Shown one piece after another: positions 36,040-46,711 of a stretch of DNA of 64,000 nt. Made by a program: the position numbers and the translations under genes. Source of the stretch: Fragilariopsis cylindrus CCMP1102 (lineage: Eukaryota > Bacillariophyta > Bacillariophyceae > Bacillariales > Bacillariaceae); NCBI GenBank assembly GCA_900095095.1, contig FMBT01000405.1:1-64000 (forward strand), given 5' to 3'. The notes beneath the pieces were generated by a model. That model saw only the letters and a program-made list of their open reading frames with translations. It ran no database searches and was not told the origin of the DNA. The first letter of the stretch is position 1. Every line of letters starts with the position of its first letter.

Positions 36040-38144
36040 ATGGAGGATCGTCTTGCCCTTGGCATACTACTAGAGGTACAGACGACTAGTATGCCATTTC
36101 CTGCTCGAAAGAGAGGACGATCACGAAAATTAAAGGAGAAGGACAATGAAATGAAAGCGGAAACTACTTCTAATATTCCTGCTCAAAAGAGAGGACGACC
36201 ACGAAAGATAAAAGAGGAGGAGGATGATGATGACTTACAACCGGAAAGTGCTTCTACAACTATTACTCGAAAGAGAGGACGACCACGGAAACAAAAAGAA
36301 AATGATAACTCCTTACAAACGGAAACTACAAAAAATACTTCCACAACTACTACTACTCCTACTACTACTACTACTACTACTACTCGAACGAGAGGTAGAC
36401 CAAAAAAACTAAAAGAGGATGAGTTACAACAAACGAAAACAGATACATTGTCTACTACTTCTGTTCGAAAGCGAGGAAGACCACGAAAGAGGATATATGA
36501 GGATTCATCATCGTCATTATCATCACTACTATTATCTACATCTAATTTCGTTGCTATTGTTACCAGTAGAATGGCGGCTACTATTACTCCTACTGCCACC
36601 ACCACCACCACCATCCCTATAAAAATTGTCTATAGTAGTGACGCAAAAGTATCTCGGCAGCGTATGCATCCCAAAAATAAATCCACCATCGAAACAAAAA
36701 CAAATAATCACGACGGCAACGACGGCAACGACGCTGACAACGACGGCAACGACGGCAACGACGACAGCAACGACGACAACGATGACAACAACGACAACAA
36801 ACATGGCGACGATGACGATAATACATTCAAAGATTGGTCAGAAGGGAATTGGTGTTTGTTACTGCCACCTTTTGAAAACGACAGCAACGATGACAACGAC
36901 GACACGCATGGCGATGAAAATGATGATGCATTCAAGGATTGGTCTGAAGGGAATTGGTGTTTGCTACTGCCACCTCTTGAAAAGACGGACGATGCGGCAG
37001 AAGGTAGTAAATATGCCGTGAATATCACCACAAGAACAAAAAGTGCGACTAAAGCTAACAAAGGGCGACCAAGAAAGAATGCACCGGAACCACAAACATA
37101 TGGTCCCGCCGATGACGACGCAGCTATCATTGACGGGGAAAAGAAGACTACCAGCACCCCAACAATAACAAAAAGTTCTAAAGCAAGAAAAGGACGGCCA
37201 AGAAAAAATGCAATTGAACAAAAAATAGAGAATCCCGCCGATAAGGACGCGGCTATCATTGACGGGGGAAAGACTACCAACAGAACCACAAAAGTAAAAA
37301 CTCCTCAAGCTAAACGAGGGCGGCCAAGAAAAAAACCATCCGAACCACCACCACCATCACCACAAAAAGATCCCCCCGCCGATGATGATGCGGGTATCAT
37401 TGACGGGGAAAACATCAACAAAACTATCAGAATAACAGAATCTGCTAAAGCAAGAAGAGGACGACAAAGAAGAAATGCATTTGTACAATGGCTTTCATTG
37501 ACGCAGAAAAGATCAAAGCAATGCTCACCAGTAACGGTAGTAGAAAGAAGAAACATACCATTACGGATTGGATGGTATGCATTCCGAATGAAGATTCTTC
37601 TAGTTTTCCAAATAATTTATTGGAGGTATTAGAAATGATTGATGGGTTTTCTACTGAGGGGTTGCCGATGACGATGATGATATTACCAACAGATTATTCC
37701 TTTGCCTATGAGATGTATCATCATCCACGACATGGAACACGAAAAGGAAGTACAAACACGAAATAAATTACGAAAACGTCAGAAAAATAATAGTTTTGAT
37801 GTTGATGGTTGTAATTCTTCTTGTGGTGATGTTCGCTTAGCATGGCATAAACATCAACAAAGTTGGTCACCAAGTAATAAAAATGATTTATATTCTTTTG
37901 TTAAGGTATTAATAGAAATTGCATGTGATGGTTTCGGTCGTGGTAGTGGTGGTGGTGGTGGTGCAACAGCAATATCAACCGCAAAAATGAATAATAATGA
38001 GACGGGGGTTCAAATCAAATAGATCAACACCCCATACCTTCTTCTATTAGTGAATACCAACCAGGCATGCCATGCCAACTAATCAATCGTATTCAATCCA
38101 CAGCCATTTTAACACACGGTCCATCACGCTTTGAAGACGAGTAA
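36040..38144 (+). CDS. Multi-AT-hook DNA-binding protein
   Basis: The main frame (36040-37632) has nine AT-hook-like cores. KRGRSRK, KRGRPRK, KRGRPRK, TRGRPKK and KRGRPRK lie within the first ~150 residues; KGRPRK, KGRPRK, KRGRPRKK and RRGRQRR lie in the C-terminal third. AT-hooks bind the minor groove of AT-rich DNA, so a chromatin or transcription role in the nucleus is likely. Between them are a Gly-Asn-Asp repeat and a doubled segment with FKDWSEGNWCLLLPP. At about 37489 coding continues in another frame (MAFIDAEKIKAML, ITDWMVCIPNEDSSSF). It then continues as DVRLAWHKHQQSWSPSNK in a third segment and ends with QLINRIQSTAILTHGPSRFE at 38144. I read this as one gene with about three single-base frame breaks (near 37489, 37735 and 38003). 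Confidence 0.7.
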
Positions 38145-38365
38145 TAGTCTTTTTACGATAGCTAGAAAGACGTTGTGCGTACGTGTATATAAGATTTTTT
38201 TATAAATAGTAATTGACTTATCTCCCTTTCTTCTCTAAATAATAGGTATGCTGCATATTGTACTACTATTGATTTTTCGTTTTTTAATCTTTAGTAGTGC
38301 TGCCTGCTGCACGAACTAATTGATTTTTTTACATTTGATTCTATTTAGTTTAGTTGAGTTCTTAT

Positions 38366-38989
38366 TTATACATCTAATCCTTCTGCTTCCCATAGATCAA
38401 CTAACACATCAATCATTTGTGGTAATGGTACATTTTGTGGAAATCGTGGTGGTAATGATGATTGTTGTTGTTGTCTTGGTGTTTGTGGTGGTGCATTATT
38501 CGGTTGTAGTAGTAATTCGCTGGTTTGTGCTGTGGATACTGAGGATGGTGATGTTGGATTTGTATTTGTATTAATACCATCACCGGATGATGAGGGTGTA
38601 ACAGCAACATCAGTAGTAGCAGCAGCAGCAGCAGGAGTGGTAGGACGACTACTAGTAGTAGCAACAACAATAGTACCACCTCTCCATCTTGGATCAAACA
38701 ATACATCAATTACTTCATCGACATCAATTGGTACAGCTGTTCTTGGTAAAGAAATATCACCAGCGGATGTACTAGTAGTACTAGTATCAGTGGCACTATT
38801 ATTATTCGTACCACACCATACATTTCTTGCTTCTTGCCACCGTTGAAATCCTTTTTTTTTTGATTTGTATAATCAGCAGTCGAATCAAATAAAGGAGTAG
38901 GAGTAGGAGTATAAGAAATATGAGAATGAGGATGATGATGATGATAATAAACGAGGATTGGTAGGGACGGGAAAAGGACGAACGATCAT
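38366..38989 (-). CDS. Small disordered protein with two conserved-looking motifs
   Basis: From ATG 38989 (MIVRPFPVPTNPRLL) the likely protein changes frame in a TCA repeat near 38935 and again in a ten-base A run near 38855. It continues GFQRWQEARNVWCG, AVPIDVDEVIDVLFDPRWRG and, after a Thr/Ala/Ser-rich linker, PLPQMIDVLVDLWEAEGLDV to the stop at 38366. IDVLFDPRW and IDVLVDLWEAEG look like two related short helices. No known domain is recognised. Both frame changes sit in simple sequence and are probably consensus errors. Confidence 0.5.
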
Positions 38990-39090
38990 TTTATGCGAGG
39001 ATATAATCCGGTGAGAGAGAGAGAGAGAGGGAGAGAGAGTAGGAGAAAAAGGGGACGACGCTACAACAACAAGATGTCAAAAAAGGACAA

Positions 39091-39942
39091 TCACATTACA
39101 GATTGATTTGGTTTTTGAACTATGTTCCATACGTCATCATATATCAATCCACCATTGTAAACAAAAATATCCATTCCTCCATCCATCCATCCATCCATCC
39201 TGTAGTCAAACGAAATACTAGGACTGATACAATACAATGGAAAAGAAGAAATGTAGCTATACGCAAGGTATACACACATACTCTCTCTCGGTTCTCTTTC
39301 TCAAACAAACAAAAGAGCAGGTAGGCAGTCGATAAATTGAATTGAATTAAATTAAATTCTGCATTATTACGTGACGTGAAACAAACAACACGAAGAACAA
39401 AACTTACCATTGTTAATAAAATCTTCTTGCTGTGATGGTGGTTCTAGATTATCATTGTTATTATTATTTATATCGATGCTATTATCTTGTTGTTGTTGCT
39501 TTTCTACTTCTTCATCATCAATACCCCCACCGATATCACCACCGATACCACCACTACCACTTACGGTGAACATACCCGCACCTCCTCTTATTTCAGTAAT
39601 ACTTGTTGTGGTATTATTAGTAGTAGTGTTATTTAAATTTAAACTTTCAAATTTTGTACTTTCAACTTCTTCGACAACAACAACTTGTTGTGATTGGGAT
39701 TGTAATGATTGGGATTGGGATGTATCTTTTTCTTTATTTTCATTTGCTTTTGACAGGAATAATCTTGCTTGAGATAAATCGGCAGCAGTTTCTCCTCCTC
39801 CTCCTGTTGCTGCTGTTGCTGCTGATGCGGATACTGATGCTGATGTTCCATCTTCAGTTTGTTCGCTGCCTACAATAGTAGTTACAGCTACAGCCGCTGC
39901 CACTCCTGCTTGTGCTTGTGCTTGTCTTTCGTCTATTTCCAT
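39091..39942 (-). CDS. Disordered Ser/Gly/Gln-rich protein, two exons
   Basis: Exon 1 (39942-39408) starts MEIDERQAQAQAG and encodes an Ala/Ser/Gly/Gln-rich chain ending in PPSQQEDFINN before a GTAAGT donor. An acceptor (GACTACAG) at 39200 precedes a GATG repeat and then DIFVYNGGLIYDDVWNIVQK to the stop at 39091. The downstream frame is coding-like but is one base out of phase with exon 1. The GATG microsatellite at the exon start could hide a length error. No domain or function is recognised. Confidence 0.5.
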
Positions 39943-41122
39943 TTCTATATTTATTGTTTAATTTTCTATTGCTATCTACCTCCCTAAACGTAATCCTACA
40001 GAAATTTATTTATGATTCGATTCGATTCGATTCGATTCGATTTAATTCAATTCAATTCAATTCCGTTCACCCTTTCTGTTAGCCTTTTCGTTCCTTCAGC
40101 TTTTCTATCACTTACTTCTTAACTACAGTATTGATTGTACTGTACGTTGGTACTGTTGACGAGGGCGAGGACGGGGAATAGATGTGAAAGAAAGGCGCTG
40201 TTATGCATTGCGGATGCATGTTGCCTAAAAGAGAATACAGTTGTAGCCAACAAGTACCGACAGCTATTAGGGTAGGCTAGGCAGTTGTCGTTTTCGCTTA
40301 CTATACTACGGTATGAGGTTACGTTTGAAAAATGGCTGAAGGTCAGAACGCGAATTCAAGTTTGATTTAGTCGACTCACTCGACTGAGTCGAGTCGAGTA
40401 CAACCCACAGCCAACATAAACAGTGAAGAACAAAGCTGTACTGTATTGTAATCGACGACTAAAACTCAAGAAGAGAACATGATGCACGACACAGAAAACA
40501 CACAGTGGCTGGTACACTATCATGGCAGCTGTCTCGTTGTTCTTTACAATATATACACATACAGTACTTTAGAAACAGCTAAATAACAAAACAGGCATTA
40601 TCATAATATATGGACCATGATGATGTATTTTCCGATTTCCATTTTTTTTTGAAAATCTTGATGCTGCTGTATATACCGGACCGGTAGATACGAAAACGAT
40701 ATTGGATAATACATCCAACATCGGATAATAGTACCGTCGACGACGACGACGACCACGACTAATTATGAGAATTGTTGTCTTGGTTTTCACAGAGGGAGAA
40801 CGACAAATATAAATACAAATATAATATCAATACAAATTCGAATTCGAATACAAAGAGGAGGATGAGAACGACGAATAGAAATAGAAATACATATAGGAAA
40901 GTAATACGAATATGATTACGAATATAATACAAATACAAATTAATAGAGCGAGTCAATTGTCGTGTTACTATTATAATTATTATTTTAAATGGAATGTGTA
41001 GTAGTTGTAGGTGTGATACTGTTGTTGGGTAGGTATTTGTATTCATTATTACTCTCGTCCTTCGTCATCATCATCACCTTTAGATTGGTATTTATGTATA
41101 TGTATATGTATATGTTGTACGT
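39943..41122. other. Intergenic region
   Basis: Holds an ATTCG pentanucleotide repeat (about 40018-40040), a GAGTCG/CGACTC palindromic cluster near 40370-40400 and TGTACTGTA words. Near 40800-40960 lies an AATACAAAT-type simple sequence. No gene is supported. Confidence 0.5.
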
Positions 41123-41896
41123 TTAATACACGGGTTCATTTATTTTAGCAGAAATCATCGTGACCGCAGTCTGGGCAAGTGCTGCTCCATGTAGCTTGCT
41201 TCCTGCATTGAATGAGATCATGGTCTTGGCAAGAAAGATTCCTTCCAATTCGGAACCATCGTCAAAGGCAACCGCATCAGCAACTACCCAAAAGATGTTT
41301 TCAGCCAAGGCACCACCTGCAAGGATGACTTTCGCGCCAGGTCCAGCGGTAAAGGTTCCAGCGATCTGCATGATCCATACGTCAGTTTTGGTACCGGTGA
41401 AGTATATGTCAAGGTCGAATTTAACGTTTGTGGACCACTTGTGAATGCCTGGGGCGAGTGTCAAATCTGAGATATCACCAGCACCCAGCCCAACAGTGGA
41501 AAACCCCGAGGGTGAAAGTGTGCGACTGGCAGCATCAGTGTAGGCAGTTTCCATGTCGGAAATAGCGGTGGTCATCTTGGCAGGAGTGGGTGCTGCATGA
41601 TCAGCGGCATATACTTTGCTTGGACTTTTGACTAAATCGGATGTAGCATAGGTATTGGAAGCGTCCAAAGTCAACGCGAAACCAGTAAGAGCAGCTTGAG
41701 CAATAGGACTCGTTCCCATGTCACCCCACACCTCGGTTGTACCCGTGGTTGTCACGCCTGTCTTTGTCAAGATTGCAAAGTCACCTGCAGTTCCAAGAAC
41801 GACAGGTTGAACGCCCGACGGGTCTGTGGCTTCTGCCGTCGACTGCATAGTAGCCGCACAAACGAGATAAAGAAGGCCAAGACGAAGAAGATTCAT
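41123..41896 (-). CDS. Ice-binding (antifreeze) protein, DUF3494 family
   Basis: 257 residues from ATG 41896. The upstream in-frame ATG at 41980 would bury the signal peptide, so I choose 41896. The signal peptide MNLLRLGLLYLVCAATMQ ends near TAEA. The DUF3494 domain follows: AGDFAILTKTGVTTTG, GDMGTSPIA, MTTAISDMETAYTDAASR, LGAGDISDLTLAPGIHKW, DVWIMQIAGTF, AENIFWVVADAV and LHGAALAQTAVTM. This fold is a flat-faced beta-solenoid whose secreted members bind ice, inhibit recrystallisation and protect cells in brine channels. It is intronless and visibly richer in G+C than its neighbours. That fits the accepted view that this family spread among algae, fungi and bacteria by gene transfer. The frame is intact. 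Confidence 0.93.
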   Translation of the reverse strand: MNLLRLGLLYLVCAATMQSTAEATDPSGVQPVVLGTAGDFAILTKTGVTTTGTTEVWGDMGTSPIAQAALTGFALTLDASNTYATSDLVKSPSKVYAADHAAPTPAKMTTAISDMETAYTDAASRTLSPSGFSTVGLGAGDISDLTLAPGIHKWSTNVKFDLDIYFTGTKTDVWIMQIAGTFTAGPGAKVILAGGALAENIFWVVADAVAFDDGSELEGIFLAKTMISFNAGSKLHGAALAQTAVTMISAKINEPVY

Positions 41897-42389
41897 GATC
41901 TGATCATGATTTGTATGGTATAGCAGGTGGTGGAACATGAGTTGGAAAAGATAAGGAAGCAAAGAAAATGAGTAAAACATGTTTTCATTTTCATTATCAT
42001 AATCATAATCATTATTGCGTTCAGTTGTTTATGCCATCATTCCATCGTCGATGTATACGCAAATAAATCAATCTTATTAAAATGGTATGTATGGCATACC
42101 ACATAATTGTGCAACATAGCATTCGAATAGAACTTACTATATTATTATGTTGATTATGTTTGTTAATTTGTACAACTTTGTTTTGATAGTTCTGTATTTT
42201 GGATTTTATGAAAAGAAGGATGCTTTTTTTTAGTTCTGATTATTTTATACAGTATTATTGTACCGGTATCTTGTGATGTGTACGCCAAAGATGTATTAAA
42301 ACAGTAAAATAGGATTCATGATGATGTTGTGATCAACGTGTGATCGTAATTGGATCTTTCTTTACATCATCACGTAACAATGTAACATT

Positions 42390-42990
42390 GTGTGGAACTT
42401 TAAAGCTCTTGTAGTAATCGTAAAGTTCTCGTTCTCCTGTGTTCGTCAGAGTTCTTCTTTCGAATGTGGTTCCTATCCACTCCGAAGTAAACAGTTGCAC
42501 ATAAATAACCCCTTTCCTTTTCTTATTATAGTCTCGGTAAAAGGCTCTAACTTTGTACGTTCTCAATCAATTTATTTAATAAATTCGTAACGATGTAAAA
42601 TTTTGTGGAACTTTATAGCTCTTGTCGTTATTGTCGTATTCGAGCAGTTGGGGATGTAATTGAAGTGAAGTTCTCGTCTTCCTGGGAATCTTCTACTTAC
42701 TGATATTTACTTTCATGTGTGTCGTACGATTTTCTGGTCATAAAATACAAACTAATCGATAGAAGGCTATAACTTTGAAAGTTTTGAATAAAGCTGATCA
42801 TTATTGCCTTAATTGAAACAATAAAATACTGTATTCGTTTCTGCATCGCGTTTTTTTATTTACTTTAATTGAAACAATAAACACAAACTAATCGATAGAA
42901 GGCTATAACTTTGAAAGTTTTGAATAAAGCTGATCATTATTCCTTAATTGAAACAATAAAATACTGTATTCTTCGATGCATCGCGTTATT
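42390..42990 (+). repeat. Cluster of diverged duplicated segments
   Basis: TGTGGAACTTTAAAGCTCTTG near 42391 recurs as TGTGGAACTTTATAGCTCTTG near 42604. Another unit, AATCGATAGAAGGCTATAAC followed by TTTGAAAGTTTTGAATAAAG, occurs twice, near 42755-42865 and 42891-43000, with a weaker third relative (AAAGGCTCTAACTTTG) near 42540. Confidence 0.8.
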
Positions 42991-43511
42991 TTATTTAACG
43001 GACTACGAAAACCTTTTCCTGTTATAAATTAAATATATAGTAGAATGATAAATCGCATCGCATCGCACTTCAATATATCATATTCTTTGTCTTTTTTAAA
43101 TACGACCACAGGACCCATTTTCTATTTACCGTGACAGTACTGCAGTTCAACACAACAAAGGCGCCATAAGTATAGTCAGAACTTCCTTTGAGAGTACCTC
43201 ATTTTTTGTAAGATTGCGTTGACTATTTTGGCCAGTTTATACGATCAACAGCCTATTTCTTTTGTACTTCAACATAAAATTATTACAATAAATAGACTAA
43301 ATTGATATACTGATGTTTAAGTACAACATCCAATTACAGTATTCCAAATTAATTGACTACATACACTTCTATTAATTCGTAGTAGCATGAAGGCTAGCGT
43401 TGATCAATGCATAATGCAGTAATTGAGGTCACAGTCAAACCCGTCGCATATTGCACATCACACTTCAATAACATCAAATTATTACAATTAATAGACTACA
43501 TAATAAATTGA

Positions 43512-43619
43512 ACTGATGTATAAGTATAACGCAACAAAGTGATGAAAAGTTCAACCGTCGCTATACTGATGTATAAGTAACAAAACAAAGTGATGAAATT
43601 TTTTAGCCGTCGCTATACT
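43512..43619 (+). repeat. Two-unit tandem duplication, 54 bp each
   Basis: Both units read CTGATGTATAAGTA, CAAAGTGATGAAA and CCGTCGCTATA, with small differences in the A-rich and T-rich parts. Confidence 0.85.
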
Positions 43620-44022
43620 AGTAGATAGTTTCGTTTGTAAGATAAAAGATGGAAGCAAATCGATGATTGATTGATTCATTCGATTCATTCCTTCATTACT
43701 TTCATCCAAAGACGAAAAGAATAAGAGCATGTAATAATGATATATAGCGTAGTCCTCTGCATATCCTCGTCTGTCTACGAGGCAACAATGGTAGCGCTGC
43801 ATGGTAGGGTATGTTATGTGCTTCCGCCGCTTTTTGTACTATTGGCGTAAAGGGGTGCGTTTTACGGTTGTTGTAATTCCATCCTCCTCCTCCTCCTCCT
43901 CCTCCTCCTCTTTGACATATATGAAAACAATGACCACAATCTTCGTAGAGAGACGACGAGCGATGGTACTCTTCTCTATTGTTGCTAATAGCTGTTACTG
44001 CGGAAACATAGCGCGGTTTCTT

Positions 44023-44238
44023 TCAGGTTGTCATCATCATCATAGTCGTCGTCGTCGTCTTGCTTCTCTTACTTGAGTTTGCGGTGTCCCGTCCCTTGAT
44101 CAGGCATGCATTTTGTTGCTCCTTAAAACCTCTCCATTCTTCGCAAACACTACATGATAGCGTCATATATCCACCTTGGCTGATTTTCACTTGGCAATCG
44201 TTTGGTTGTATCATCTCTGGATTGGGTAACATTGTCAT
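44023..44238 (-). CDS. Possible small Cys-containing protein, uncertain
   Basis: A minus-strand frame from ATG 44238 reads MTMLPNPEMIQPNDCQVKIS then GGYMTLSCSVCEEWRGF and NACLIKGRD. It has four cysteines and is less low-complexity than the surrounding DNA. A GTAAGAG donor-like site follows NACLIKGRDTANS near 44070, after which the frame turns into a simple repeat, so the real protein may splice onward. The opposite strand is also open. No family is recognised. Confidence 0.3.
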   Translation of the reverse strand: MTMLPNPEMIQPNDCQVKISQGGYMTLSCSVCEEWRGFKEQQNACLIKGRDTANSSKRSKTTTTTMMMMTT

Positions 44239-44605
44239 GGTTGTGCTCTATCTAAAAGTACAGTACACATCCACAAACACAAACAAGAAGACGAAGAAAA
44301 AGAAGAACGTATATAGAACAAAACAAAACAAAATAACTCGATCAAGTAATCACGTGGATGTTTTTACGACTATTGAAAAGAAAAAAGAAAACAAATGGAG
44401 TGGAAATATAAACCGAAAACAATATATCTAATTCTACACAATGTGCTGTGTATTAACTGTATGCAATGGTGCATTAGCATTTTATTGTTATTGTGTTTCT
44501 CTTTTTGTTTTTGTTTTAATCCTTCTTCTATTTTGTTAATCTTTTTATACAGTACGACTATTAATATTATTTTTTTACTAAAATTCTAGACTAGACTAGA
44601 CTTGA

Positions 44606-46711
44606 CTAGACTATCCGATTATGTGAACGATATGAATCATCATTATCACCACGATACGAACCACCATCACGATAGGAACCATCACGTCCACGTGTACCAC
44701 TACCACCACCACTTGAACTACGATTCGAACGAAATGAAGAATTATCACCACCACCACCACCACTGGAACTACGATTCGAACGAAAGGAATGTTCTTGTTG
44801 TTCTTGTTTCAATCGTTGTGAATCTAAATAGGAATCATAATCATCATCATCCGCAGCCGCTTGACTACTATGAGTATCATAGTACTCAATTTGATTACTG
44901 TTGTTGGTATTACCGCGTTTAGAATTACTTCTCATACTTCTCGTAGAGTTACTACTACTCCGTGTCGAATTAATACTACGACTACTACTCCTACCACTGG
45001 CATCACCACCGCTACTACCATCATTGTTATCAAAATATATTTCAATTGGATTACCATCTTTATCATAGTATTTAATTGGTGTTGTACCATCCTCCTCAAA
45101 TTCCTCAAAAGGAATTAAATTGCCATTCTCATCATAGGTATTAGGTAGTAGATTACCATCTTCATCATAGTATTCCATTATATCCATACCAAGATCATAT
45201 TCATCATTATCCTCATCGTCATACTGATCATTATTATCGGAATGATCATCATCTAAAAATTGTTCATCATCTTCCAGCACCGAAAATGCATCTACTTGTT
45301 TTTTAGCTTTCCGATTATTAACTATATAAATACCCATACAGACACAGGGACAACAACATACTAATAATAATAACAGTAACCATAACATATTCTTATTCCA
45401 ATTTCCATTTTGATCATCAGGATCTAATGTTGGTGGTTCCGTCGCATAAAATTCTGCATAATGTTCATCATATCTGGGTTGATCATAGGGACTGACACCA
45501 TCTAAAAAATCATCATCGGGACGGACGACATGATCGGGTGGACGGATTTGAGTTTCATTAAATTCATTACCAGTAAATATTTCCGTATCATCCACTCTCA
45601 AAATACATTCATATTCGGCAGGATACGGGATATACGAACTCGTATAATCTAAAAATTGATGTCCGGGGGGGACTTGTAAACGACCTTTTTCTTTATCAGG
45701 ACATTTTTTACTATTCCCATTGGGATGATGCACAATATTCGCATCGGCGCTACCTAAACCACCATTACCATTATTTCTGGCACCAATATACGACGGTACA
45801 CAAAATCTCTGACAGGGTTCTTGTGGATCATTATCACGATCAAATGCCAAATATGTTTGTCCATCATCAGTACCTGAATCCCATACATAACTTTGTATGA
45901 CAATTCGACTGTAGTAGGTTTCGGTATCATAACTAATCATTCTTAAATCACTAAATCCTACAAACCAATCTGGACTGGGTGTAATTTTTGTCATACTGGA
46001 TAACCATGGATGGGAATAGGTGACATTAATGGGTGGCAAATGTTGACTATCGGTAGTATTAAACATTCGTTCACCTACTACCATTTGTAAACTGGCATAT
46101 CCACCATTATCAAATTCATTATACATTACTGTGGGATAACCTTCCTGTTATTGTATTAGTTAGTAAGTTGGTTAGTGAGGAGGAAACGAAATGAAGTAGA
46201 TAGAAGGGGTGAGAAAACGTACCGTAGAACGAAAGAAAGAAACGGGAAAAAGACAATGAGAAAATTTAGTACTTCAACTTACTTCCGCGACATATTCCAC
46301 ACCCGCTGTCACTGTTTCTGTTCCTGTCCACATTCGATAATTTTTTGAATGAGAAACAATAATAGGTGCCGACCAACTAGGACTAGAGGGAAAATCATTC
46401 GGATGACGTTCGGCACTCCACTTTCCACGAAAGGTACAATAATATCGTAATAATCCTGAATAATGTTGATTAATGTTACTGGCTTCATATTCTAAGATAC
46501 GATATGTTTGTTCCCGTCGTTGTCCTGGTGGTTCATTAAATTGTCCATTCACAAATAATACATTATTAACAGACATCGACGACATCATCGAGAGTAGAAG
46601 TAGAATTGATAACATCATTTTCATAGTCGTCGTTGTCGTTGTCGTCTGTGGTATCGTCATCTTCATCGTCGTCATCTTCATCGTCGTCTTCTTCGTTGTA
46701 TTATCAATCAT
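44606..46711 (-). CDS. Membrane-anchored Spondin_N domain protein
   Basis: Two exons, 46711-46283 and 46144-44606, with a phase-0 GTAAGT...ACAG intron, give 655 residues. A second start at 46624 would place the signal peptide (MKMMLSILLLLSMMSSMS) at the very N-terminus. A Spondin_N domain spans about residues 65-240: YRILEYEA, GKWSAERHPNDFPSSPSW, PIIVSHSKNYRMWTG, VEYVAEEGYPTV, ITPSPDWFVGFSDL and the closing CQRF. In animals this domain occurs in secreted adhesion and matrix proteins. A Cys-rich transmembrane helix (about 396-418, LWLLLLLLVCCCPCVCMG) is followed by an acidic cytoplasmic tail with repeated YYDEDGNLLP / TYDENGNLIP / YYDKDGNPIE units and an SFRSNRSSSGGG repeat. It is probably a cell-surface protein. 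Confidence 0.82.

Larger units (their letters stand above)
41897..44022. other. Intergenic region with local duplications
   Basis: Upstream region of the ice-binding gene followed by AT-rich DNA with several short tandem duplications (listed separately) and a TCC repeat (about 43883-43910). Short frames such as 42333-42566 lack an ATG and lie in duplicated sequence, so I do not call them genes. Confidence 0.5.

Noticed and set aside
41696-41923. Cys-rich plus-strand frame opposite the ice-binding gene
   Set aside because: Complement of a well-supported gene.
42333-42566. Minus-strand frame with mixed amino-acid composition
   Set aside because: No ATG start, and the DNA belongs to a set of diverged local duplications.
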